Assembly: GCF_013426205.1 (NCBI RefSeq)
Contig: NC_089425.1
Span: 3,100,001 to 3,164,000, forward strand
From: Metarhizium brunneum
Lineage: Eukaryota > Ascomycota > Sordariomycetes > Hypocreales > Clavicipitaceae
Direction: 5' to 3'
Length of the DNA: 64,000 nt
Shown: in pieces, positions 55,100 to 64,000 of the stretch
Layout of the letters: each line of letters starts with the position of its first letter
How positions within the stretch are numbered: position 1 is the stretch's first letter
Program-made: the position numbers and the translations under genes
Notes under the pieces: model-generated
The model's input: only the letters and a program-made list of their open reading frames with translations
The model's database searches: none
What the model was told of the DNA's origin: nothing

Positions 55100-57019
55100 C
55101 TATTTGAGAATGATTTCCTCTACTCGAACACCACGTTTATAGAATGCTTCGAGATGCGAAGAGTCAACCTGATTACGGCCGACAGAGCCCTTGTTTCTAT
55201 GCCAGAGTGGATGATCGTCCTCGACTTTGTATGGGAAGTCGATATGTTGGAGATGTGGATCGCCTTTGTTTCCCAAGCCATCTGCTCTCTCGAAGCTTAA
55301 ATACGGATCGTCAAATGAATCAACGAAGCTTGAACTAAAAGCAGGCTGTCCCAAGATGGCTTGCCCACATGAAAAGTCGTGGATATACGTCGGCCCAACA
55401 ATACGGTAATGGGTAAAGTCTCGGCGCTTTCGAAGTATAATGGGATCTTTGCAGCCAAGGACGGCGTATATTTGATCGCCGGGTAGGCACATGCTTGAAC
55501 AAATGCCGAAGAGGCTGTTCTTTGCTCGGTAGACGGACCATCCAGGCAGCGCGTTCAACATGGCCCAGATTACAAGCATGTCCAAAAAGGCGTCTTTACC
55601 GTTTGTTCCGCCCAAGTCTTCGACGACCCAGTTCTTGAGCACAGATACCACTCCCATTAACTGGGGATCATGCTGATGACTGGTATTTTCAAACCAATGA
55701 CCACCCAGTAACGCCTGCGTGAGTTTAACAGTCGCGTCATCTTTCCATTTCCTAGTGTCCGTACCAAGCTGTTGCTTCAACATGGTTTTCACTCGCTCCT
55801 TCAACTCGTCCTCAGCACATCCTCTTGGTATATGGCCAATGAGATTCGACACAAGTCCGCATTTTACCGCCCTGACACCCATCATGTCCCCTTGCATCAT
55901 GTCCAAGCGAGCCTCGGAGTATCCAGTAGCAAAGTTGCGCCAAAAGTGGTGCGCAGGGTTCTGCCCGGGAATGTTGGGCACCCAGCTCGGGCTCGCTGTC
56001 GTGTCGCAAAATGCTAGCACATCCAGCCTCGCGTCTTCTCTATATATGCTAAGCATGAATTCCCTGCAGACGTCCTTGACGTTTCGGGAGTAGTCGGGAC
56101 AAATCTTGTAGCTAGAGTCAATGAGGCCCAGGAGCGAGTACACCCGATCTCTGTCGTCTCTGCACTGGCAAGAGCGGGTGAAATTGAGCAGCGCAACCGG
56201 ATGCCTGAACAGTGTGGTGCGGAAGAGGGCGACGATGTTGCTGACGTCGTTGACGAACCGAGTCAAGAAGGGCGAGTTTGTGTTGCCCAGAGCAATCTTG
56301 ACTTCGATACATGCCACGGCTTGCCCGAATCTCGACCAGGTGGTGGCCGCGTATCCGGCAACAACGATGGCGGACGGTTTCGCCAGAACGATTTCCTGCC
56401 GGACCCAGAGCCTTGTGAACCAAGGTCGGGCAAATAGCTTCTTGATCGCCAGCCACTCTCTTTGCTTGTACGATAGGGCCGAGTTCGGGTCTCCTAGTTT
56501 CCTGTTCTTCCTGTTGGTCCCCGTGAGAGGGGACAGTTCGTATCTGGCAGGGTCGAAACGTACATTGGATCCAATGTGGTCGAGTATCTCCAAAGCCGCA
56601 GAGCTGTCATCTTCTTCTGGTCCAAGCCAAACGATGACCCGGTCCGCTTCTCGATATACTTCGCCCATGAGAAGAACTTGGGCCGCTCGCTCGACAAGAT
56701 CGTCTTGGTTTATGCAGATGGAGTCACACCAGAGGTTTCGAGGCTGGTCTTGTCGTCTGAGATGTCGCAGGGCGGTTGCTAGGCCAGGTCTGATTAGTTT
56801 TCTCCTCTGATGGCGACCTTGAGAGATGGCAATCGTCGCCATGTCTATCTGGTCACCCCAGAAATAGGATATCGCCTCATATTTTGGTATGTCCGAATTT
56901 GCCGGGAGGAATTGTTCATGTGTCAACACGCCGGTCAGGGGATCGTCAAACTCGCCAGCTAGGAGGGTCAGTACTCGTAGCTGAGACTCTTCCAGGGGGA
57001 TGTATTGATAATCCAGCAT
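55100..57019 (-). CDS. HET-domain (heterokaryon incompatibility) protein
   Basis: Intronless, 639 residues. HET-domain proteins trigger programmed cell death after fusion of genetically different hyphae, and the domain is related to TIR folds. The N-terminal HET blocks are in order: YEAISYFWGD (47-56), a block near 91-110 reading RNLWCDSICINQDD, and MGEVYREADRVIVWLGP (118-134). A later SCQCRDDRDRVYSLLGLID segment is the usual post-HET motif. The C-terminal 350 residues carry no recognised repeat (no WD40, ankyrin or NACHT), and no partner gene (such as a lipase or glycolipid-transfer gene) is adjacent. Many genomes hold dozens of such genes, often in variable regions, so its allorecognition role is a family inference. 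Confidence 0.9.
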   Translation of the reverse strand: MLDYQYIPLEESQLRVLTLLAGEFDDPLTGVLTHEQFLPANSDIPKYEAISYFWGDQIDMATIAISQGRHQRRKLIRPGLATALRHLRRQDQPRNLWCDSICINQDDLVERAAQVLLMGEVYREADRVIVWLGPEEDDSSAALEILDHIGSNVRFDPARYELSPLTGTNRKNRKLGDPNSALSYKQREWLAIKKLFARPWFTRLWVRQEIVLAKPSAIVVAGYAATTWSRFGQAVACIEVKIALGNTNSPFLTRFVNDVSNIVALFRTTLFRHPVALLNFTRSCQCRDDRDRVYSLLGLIDSSYKICPDYSRNVKDVCREFMLSIYREDARLDVLAFCDTTASPSWVPNIPGQNPAHHFWRNFATGYSEARLDMMQGDMMGVRAVKCGLVSNLIGHIPRGCAEDELKERVKTMLKQQLGTDTRKWKDDATVKLTQALLGGHWFENTSHQHDPQLMGVVSVLKNWVVEDLGGTNGKDAFLDMLVIWAMLNALPGWSVYRAKNSLFGICSSMCLPGDQIYAVLGCKDPIILRKRRDFTHYRIVGPTYIHDFSCGQAILGQPAFSSSFVDSFDDPYLSFERADGLGNKGDPHLQHIDFPYKVEDDHPLWHRNKGSVGRNQVDSSHLEAFYKRGVRVEEIILK

Positions 57020-59529
57020 GATGTATGTCTGACAAGGGAAGGCTGCGAAATTCTTGCTCCGTGTAAAAGCTTGAATCGAGAAGGAATTCAGGATCTTGGA
57101 GCCGCTGACGAATTTCTAAGAGGGTATAGAAAGGACGAATCACTCTCTTTTGCCATGAAGGAGTTTGTTTCGTTGTATTTATGCATGTTATGACGTAGCC
57201 TCCTTCTGTCGCACGGGTAGGCTCGAGCAAAGGCGTTGGGCCAACAGCGGCCACGTCCTTGAGACATCATCGTTATTCGCCACTCAACTACATATGTACG
57301 CAGAGAAGAAGGAAAGAATCTGCAGATCCAGCCAGCGGCCGCATAACAAGCCGGCTTGGATGTGCCACCCCGCTCTGTACAACACAGTTCGAATTCGAAA
57401 GGTCATTGGAAATATAAGTATGCATGAGGACACTTTTCGTCCTCGCACGACTCCCCCACGGTTGTAAGAGGGATAATTTTCATCGCCCTGGAGGGAATGG
57501 GAAGACGTAGGTTCACATGACGACCTTGGGGTAGGGTTGCCTCGTAGCAAGGCCCTTCAATTGCAGGGGCCGAGCCGCCTTGACTTTTATTGCAACAGAG
57601 CGACAATGCCGAGATAGCATTGATGCTTAACAAATTTCTAGAATTCTCAGGATACGCTCAGGTTGGGCAGTTCACTAGCACCAAGTAAACTGGTATTTAG
57701 GGTTAGGGTTGTGGAGGCACATACCAGGATGGGGTTTAAGTAACTTGTATAGACGATCGATCAGCTTAAGAAATTGTATTTAAGGGACCAAATATTACCG
57801 CAGTTACAATTAATATAATTATTGACACCTTGTAGTATATTCGAGACTCATATTCCATGGAATACTTGTGCCACGCTCTTTGTTTTACACTCGAGGTCCC
57901 TCGCATTACCAAGGATAGTGCTCAGTAATAAGTAGGTCTAATAGCCGTAATAGGAATTCTCACGCTAAATCTAGCAAATCTAGTTTTTGAAGAAATTGTA
58001 AGCCAAGTGTGCGTGGGCTGGCACAATCCATTCATGTTAGCATTGTCGTCTGTAATTATGCTTCTGACAACTTGGTGGCATCCAAGAAATACCCAACAGC
58101 ATCGTTTCTTACTTGTCCGCCGGCGGATAGATAGACTCCCTTCCAACGTTTCAGATCGGTCTTCTGCCAGTTCAAAGGGGTATAAATAATCGTCGAGTAA
58201 CCTCTGCCGCATGGTGGACTTTTTACTTTGTGTTGCCAATAATGAATGAGTCGGCTGTGCAGGGCACGTTGGCCCGTATGTTGTGTAACCAGGCATTGGG
58301 AAGAAATGCAACATTCCCTGTCTCGGGCATGCCCGCAGCGGGCTCTACTGGTCAACAATGCCAATTGACGTGTCAGAATTGGATTTCTTTTTTCCCTCTT
58401 GCCAATAGTTCCAGGTCTGTACAACAGATGGCGGGAAGCTGCGTGTCTCTACCTCAGTTGGGTTGGCCGGCATCTTGGGTACTCTGTTCTCATTCATATA
58501 CACCAGGATAGCTCAATAAGAGCTCATATCTGCCCTTGTACATAAATGCAATCAACACGCCTAGCCGTACATGTTGAGTGTTTTCAAGGAGGGTGGAAAT
58601 ATGTCGATTCTTATTGCAATTACTGAGTACTGCACAGATACGATAACATGTCTCAAATAGGGTCAAGAGTGAGTAAAAAATACGTTTCTAGATGATCCCA
58701 AGCTGTGATTTGGCTTCGGGATTCCTAGATGCGGGGGATAACCACCTTCACCGACTGAGGTTCGTCCACTTCTGGTAGGTGGTACAGCGAGACATATTGA
58801 AAGTATTAAATTTACGATGACAAATTTTCAGCTTTATATGCGCAAGGATGTCTTGGCAGTACCCCTCAGATGCGGCCGTGGCCACGTAGCAGGGAATCGG
58901 ACCAGTCTCAACAATAGAGTGTGTATGTATGTCTGAGTCTGCCGGCACGGCTTTCAGCCTGCTACGGAGGAGAATGTCTTGAAATGCTCAATAACTTGTC
59001 GGATCTCTTTGAGCCACAGGGCCAGTTTAAATGTACCCGTTGAGTGGCTAGCATGTCCACTTAGTTGCCAACGGGTAACTACTACACCGTGAGTTTTTGG
59101 CAACTGCTTCTACCTTGTGATTTGATGGGCTTACTATCTTTGCTGTGGTAGCTGCGCAAGTCATCATCCATGTCGAAAGATCTAGGGTCAAGAGAGTTTT
59201 GCGTGTGCATGTGGCTGCTGCGTCATGTTTCTCTCTGTTTGTGTCAGGCGGATAAGTGACATAATCTTCCGAATCCCGCGGATAACCCCCATCGCAGCCG
59301 ATAGTGCATTGTCACGGTGCACAAGGTGGTCAGTGAGACAAGTCGGGGAATACAAGCTGAAAGCCCAAGGCGGCTATAACCTCGATGTCTCAGCCATCTA
59401 TATCAAGTGCTTCTCGCTCTGGAAAAGGTATTTAAATGCGAATTTCCGACAGTTGACTTCTCCTAGGGCTCGACAGCGGTCTTCTACTCTGCAGCTTCTG
59501 AACGATTCACCAAGTCCGTGCCAGATATC
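57020..59529. other. Divergent intergenic region with AT-rich core
   Basis: 2.5 kb between the HET and NRPS-like start codons. The part from 57700 to 58000 is AT-rich and includes a short telomere-like TTAGGG pair. A 130-codon minus-strand frame at 57922-58314 has a coding-like middle (LLDDYLYPFELAEDRSETLE) but no recognised family; it could be a relic. Both promoters lie here. Confidence 0.55.
57696..57710 (+). repeat. Short interstitial telomere-like repeat (TTAGGG)2
   Basis: The 15 bases read TTTAGGGTTAGGGTT, just over two units of the filamentous-fungal telomere repeat, in AT-rich non-coding sequence. Two units can arise by chance. Confidence 0.6.
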
Positions 59530-62500
59530 ATGAAAAAGCATACGCAAGACCAGACGCATCAACAAACCTCGACAACCTTCTCTGACTCGAAGGGGCCCGA
59601 GTATGGGAAGCGTCTGGTTATCCATGTTCTTGATCAGTATGCTCAAAATGAACCGGACAGGCCTTACGCCTATCTCCCTCTTTCCAGCGACCCGAAAGAC
59701 GGATGGGAAGTGGTCACGTTCAAGCAGCTTGCCAACGCCGTCAACTTTGTAGGCCATGAACTGGTTCGGGGACTCGCCGACCACGGAAATCAAAGTGAGG
59801 ACTTCCCCACGGTTGCGTACATCGGCCCTGGAGATATTCGCTACGTCGTATTCATGCTGGCCTGTATCAAAGCCCGACGCAAGGCTTTCTTCCCGTCGTC
59901 TCGGAATAGCCTCGAGGGCCAAATATCTCTCCTCAAAGCAACCAATTGCAGCACTATATACTTTGCCGAGGGCTATTCGGAGACAATTCTACCGTGGTTG
60001 GAAAGCCACCCAATGCGCATTGTTCAAGCCGCGGCCCCCCAAGTCTGGCTTGAGTCGGAAACCGTTTCACTGCCCTACCATCGGTCGTACGAGGACGGTA
60101 GATGGGATCCCCAGGTGGTACTGCATACCAGCGGCAGCACCGGGATCCCAAAGCCTGTTGTCGTGCGGCAAGGGAGTTTCGCTGTTTTTGATGACCTCCG
60201 AAACGGTCCTGAATTCCACGGCACTCTTAGTTCTTTGGTTCACTTATGCATGGCCGAGAAGATTTATGTTCCGGTGCCTCAGTTCCACGTCGCCGGTGTT
60301 GCTCTGGCGATAAACGCGGGCATCTTTTACGGCAGGCCATTGGTGTACGGCGTTCCAGATAGACCATTGAGTGCCGATCTGGCGACCCGAAGCTTGGTAC
60401 ACTCTGGTGCGGATGTGGCATTTCTCCCGCCGTCTATTCTGGAAGAAATGAGCCGGACGGAGGCGGGCATTTCTGCCTTGGCCAGCCTTGACATTGTGGC
60501 ATTCGGTGGAGGTGAGTCCCCGAAACAATCTTCCGTGATGGAGGCATCTTTGCTCAGGTACAACCTTGATCTGTAGGTAATCTTACCCCAGCGGTTGGGG
60601 ACATGCTCGTTGAGAGTGGTGTTGTTTTGAGCAACTTGATCGCCGCCACCGAGTAAGTTGTCTGGTTAAGCTTGCCTGTCTGTCCCTCTGGGGACTAATA
60701 CCGGAGCAGATGCCTCCCATATACGATCCATTTCCAATCCAACCTCAAGCTGTGGCAGTACTTTATTATACATGAAAAAGACATGGGCGCCGAGTTCAGG
60801 CCAGTCGAGTGGAATCCTGAAGCTTACGAAATGGTTCTCTGCAATGACGACGCAAAGAATCCCGGACGCAAGGCGTTCTTTTGCAACTTCCCCGAAAAGA
60901 CCGAGTGGCGGACCGGCGATCTTTATGAGCCACATCCAACGCTGCCCAACCATTGGAAATATATTGGAAGAGCCGACAATATTATCGTATTTTCCAACGG
61001 CGAGAAGTTAAACCCAGTTACTATAGAGGACGCGGTCCAAGGCCACAAGGCTGTCAAGGGAGCCATCGTGGTCGGGCATCAAAGATTCCAGCCTGCACTC
61101 ATTGTAGAACCAATCGAGACTCCCGCGGACAATGTGGCAGCAGAAGCTCTCCTCCAAGACGTGTGGTCCCTTGTCCAGGAAGTAAATAAAGCCACCGTGG
61201 CCCATGGGCGCGTTTCTCGCGACATGATTGTACTTTCGGATCCGGCTATCCCATTCTCGCGAGCGCCAAAGGGAACTATTCAACGAAACTCGACCACAAG
61301 AGCCTATGTGAAGTTTATTGACGAACTATATCAAAAAGTCGAAGAGGGCTCTTCTTCACAAGATGCCGTCCATTTGGACCTGACCAGCGAAAGCACCCTG
61401 GCCCAATCGATTGTGGACGTCTTGACGCACCAATTTGGCAATCCCAACGTCGGTTTAGACAGCGATCTCTTCAGCGTAGGCGTGGACTCTCTCCAAGTTC
61501 TCCGACTATCAAAGCTGCTTCGCCTCAGCTTCGGAGCCGCGGGCATCTCTCTGGACCAGAATACAATCGCTCCACGAGTCATCTATGCAAACCCGACCCC
61601 GAGGGCCCTGGCCGCGAGGCTTTTCAAAATTACCACCGGCAAGGATTCGCAAAACGACGAACCCGTCGACGAGGTAGAAGCCCTAGCGGACATGGTTTTG
61701 AAATACACGGCCGATCTTCCGCCACCAAATTTGAATCAGGCCCAGCCCGCCGACGACGCGCAAACAGTCTTGATAACAGGGACGACGGGATCACTGGGAG
61801 CCTATATTCTCGACCGGCTGATTTCAAACCCGAGAGTTGGCAAGGTATTCGCTCTGAACAGAGGCAACGACGGCGGCCAATCGCGCCAACTGGCCTTCAA
61901 CGCAGCCAGAGGCCTAACCGGGGACTTTTCCAAAGTCGAGTTCCTCGACGTCGATTTGTCCCGGCAGGGCTGGGCCCTCGCTCCCGCCAAGTACGAGGAG
62001 CTTCTCGCCAACGCAGATCGCATCATTCACAACGCGTGGCCCGTCAACTTTGTCATCAGCGTGTCGTCGTTCGAGTCGCATGTCCGGGGGGTGCGCCGCC
62101 TGGTCGATTTCTGCAACGAGGCCGCCAAGCGCGTGCCCATCGTGTTCGTCTCCAGCGTTAGTACCGCCGCTTGCTGGGCGGCAGACGAGCCCGTGCCGGA
62201 GCGTCAGCTACGAGACTTGGCTCTGGCGCAGATGGGCTACGGCCGGTCCAAGCTGGCTGGCAGTCTGGTTCTAGATGCCGCGGCGGAGAGATCAGGGGTT
62301 CCGGCGGCGAGTATTCGAGTGGGACAGATTGGAGGCCCCCGGGGCGAATTGGGCATGTGGAATAAACAGGAGTACATACCTAGCTTGGTGGCCAGCTCGA
62401 TTTACCTGGGGATGCTTCCTGATACCATCGGTCCGTCTGACGTTGACTGGATTCCGGTGGATGACGTTGCGGGACTCGTGGTGGATGTTGGCGGCATATC

Positions 62501-62861
62501 TGGACAGAAGGCCGTGTGTGACATTTCGGGATACTTCCACGGGGTCAACCCGCATAAGACGAGGTGGAATGACGTAGCTCGGGTGCTGAAGGAGTTTTAC
62601 CGTGACCGAATTCGGGAGATTGTTCCGCTGGAGAATTGGGTCTCTGCGCTGGAACGGAGCGCAGAGAAGGATGGCGCGGAGGATAATCCTGGGATCAAGC
62701 TGCTTGATACCTACCGAGGCATGGTTGCTGCGAATAGGGCTGGGAATAGGCCGGTGAGTTTTGACATGGGGAGGACCGTACAGCATAGTGCTACGATGAG
62801 GAATTTGGGTCCTATAACTGAGGAGCTGGTGAGGAATTGGTGCAAACAGTGGAAGTATTAG
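59530..62861 (+). CDS. NRPS-like single-module reductase (adenylation-thiolation-reductase)
   Basis: Three exons, 59530-60511, 60577-60652 and 60710-62861, give 1069 residues. Such A-T-R enzymes activate a carboxylic acid as an acyl-AMP, load it on a phosphopantetheine arm and release it reductively as aldehyde or alcohol; many sit in specialised-metabolite clusters. Adenylation motifs: LHTSGSTGIPKP (198-209), AFGGG at the first splice, WRTGDLY, YIGRADNIIVFSNGEKLNP and the catalytic-Lys region PKGTIQRN. Thiolation: VGVDSLQVLRLS with carrier Ser613. Reductase: Rossmann loop TGTTGSLG (709-716), and Tyr863/Lys867 in YGRSKLAG. The splices rebuild GGGNLTPAVGDMLVESG and ATECLPYTIHF. No condensation domain is present. 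The GTG four codons upstream is not a likely start. The substrate is not predictable by eye; an aryl or keto acid is common in this class. Confidence 0.93.
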
Positions 62862-63866
62862 GGTTGCAATAGTATTTTATGGGGTATTTATTAACTTGAC
62901 AAGGAAAGATTGCCAGAGACGGGATGTTTGGTCATCAATGCGGACAGGTGGAATTATCACGAATGACACTATATGCCAACTTGCTTAACATGAGGGTTGA
63001 AAAGCGGATGTGTAATTTCAAAAGGCGAACTGAAGTTCCTTCATGAGATCGCTTTGAATAGATAGCATCATTCTCTAAGCTACTGGAGTTTTGCATGATA
63101 AAGTATTTGGTTGCCGCTGCGCATGGAGGCCTGACTCCTTCGACTCCTTACAGACAGTGTCAATGGCATAAACGTCGAGGCTGTAAGGCACCCAGTGACA
63201 ACAAATTGCTTACAGTATGTGAAGCATTCTCGCATTCGTCCCACATGGGCATGGACACATACGCGGACAAGTCTAGTCTGAGACAACACGAGGTCATGCA
63301 GCTACTAGCTAGACTGCCAACCTGGCTTGAGCCGTGTCAACTGGGACCAACGTCAAGCCTCATCGTGGCTATTCGCATTATGCATATGCCTTTTGCATAA
63401 GCCTAACGTGTTGGTTCTCTGGTGTCCGCGTGTAGTAAGCTGCTCCGCCACAACGGCTTGTGTCCGTTGTAAGTGGTGAACTTCCCGTTCTGGCCCCACA
63501 TATATCGAGTTGAAGGCAGAGGCAAGGGTCCCGATTGGCCATTGGGTGGGTTGACGCGTGGCCAAGACGGGTTATGAAGTCATGGCCCTTGTTGGATGGT
63601 ATCAGGTGGACGGACAATGACCTTTGCGATTGTGTTGGTAATTTATGTGTCAAGATGATTTAACGAACTGTGGACGATTGTACTGTGCCGAATGTGACTC
63701 TTGTGCCTATTTCCGGGCAATCAGCAAGTGCCATGTTAACAGTTGTCACAGTCAAATTCAAAGTCGCCGCGTAGCAGGAAAATAAGTGAAAACCAGCCGA
63801 AATGTTTAATGACATAGCATTAACTGGAGGTTTCATCAGCGGAGCCAAAGATTCCCCCTTAAAGTC
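62862..63866. other. Intergenic region, no gene recognised
   Basis: 1.0 kb after the NRPS-like stop codon, holding its 3' UTR. Frames on both strands are short and look random. Confidence 0.6.
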
Positions 63867-63959
63867 CTAGTCAAAGTCATGAATCGAGTTCCCGTTATTT
63901 GGAGCCCGACCAACAAGTTCCTTGTTGGCGTAGTACGGCGCAACGGGAACAAAGGTCAG
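63867..63959 (-). CDS. Possible 3'-terminal exon of a gene running off the right edge
   Basis: A minus-strand frame ends at TAG 63867-63869 and reads back through ELVGRAPNNGNSIHDFD and VPVAPYYANK to an upstream stop at 63960-63962. The residues and codon bias look coding. A splice acceptor may lie at CAACAAG|GAAC (exon from 63920), preceded by a pyrimidine tract and a CTGAC branch-like sequence. The family is not recognised and the rest of the gene would lie outside the window. Confidence 0.3.
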   Translation of the reverse strand: MTFVPVAPYYANKELVGRAPNNGNSIHDFD

Positions 63960-64000
63960 TCAGCATTCGTCATGGCTGAGACGTGTCCGTGCAAGTAGAC

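Noticed and set aside
57922..58314. 130-codon minus-strand frame
   Set aside because: A middle segment looks protein-like, but there is no recognised family, no good start and AT-rich surroundings, so it was not called as a gene.

Overview
The window looks like a chromosomal segment of a filamentous ascomycete (Pezizomycotina, probably Sordariomycetes/Hypocreales). The grounds are short 50-110 bp introns with GT..AG ends and CTRAY branch sites, fungus-specific gene families, and GC-ending codons. The lineage is an inference from family recall; no marker here fixes the genus. Exon joins were deduced from splice signals, reading phase and remembered family consensus. None has transcript support.

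Layout. 1-19.3 kb is gene-poor: only a Ras2-type GTPase (6.2-7.1 kb, minus) and a HAD-family hydrolase (11.8-12.6 kb, minus) are solid, plus two weak small coding candidates. 19.3-28.9 kb holds a Num1/ApsA-type cortical PH-domain protein, an OTU deubiquitinase, a TPMT-like methyltransferase and an SDR reductase; the last two are divergent, with a 228 bp AT-rich MITE-like element between them. 29-42 kb holds a small hypothetical protein, a GPI-anchored GH72 glucanosyltransferase, a BAHD-like acyltransferase that has lost its HxxxD histidine, a pyridoxal-reductase-like AKR and a metaxin/SAM35-like mitochondrial protein. 42.7-51.5 kb holds three housekeeping genes: Gid1/Vid30 (RanBPM-like), ketol-acid reductoisomerase and Ies4 of INO80. 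54-63 kb is the most accessory-like part: an intronless crotonase-fold protein, a HET-domain protein and a single-module NRPS-like reductase (A-T-R). The right edge may carry the last exon of one more minus-strand gene.

The genes do not form one pathway. Most are independent housekeeping or cell-surface functions (Ras signalling, nuclear positioning, protein turnover, cell-wall remodelling, branched-chain amino acids, chromatin remodelling, mitochondrial outer-membrane assembly). Only the 54-63 kb stretch could be a small specialised-metabolism locus. A short motif, TACTCCGTA/TACGGAGTA, recurs at about a dozen sites and always outside the called genes.

No clearly new system was found. The strongest second-look items are the MITE-like element, the acyltransferase without its catalytic histidine, the 54-63 kb locus and the dispersed motif. 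No tRNA, rRNA or CRISPR array was recognised.
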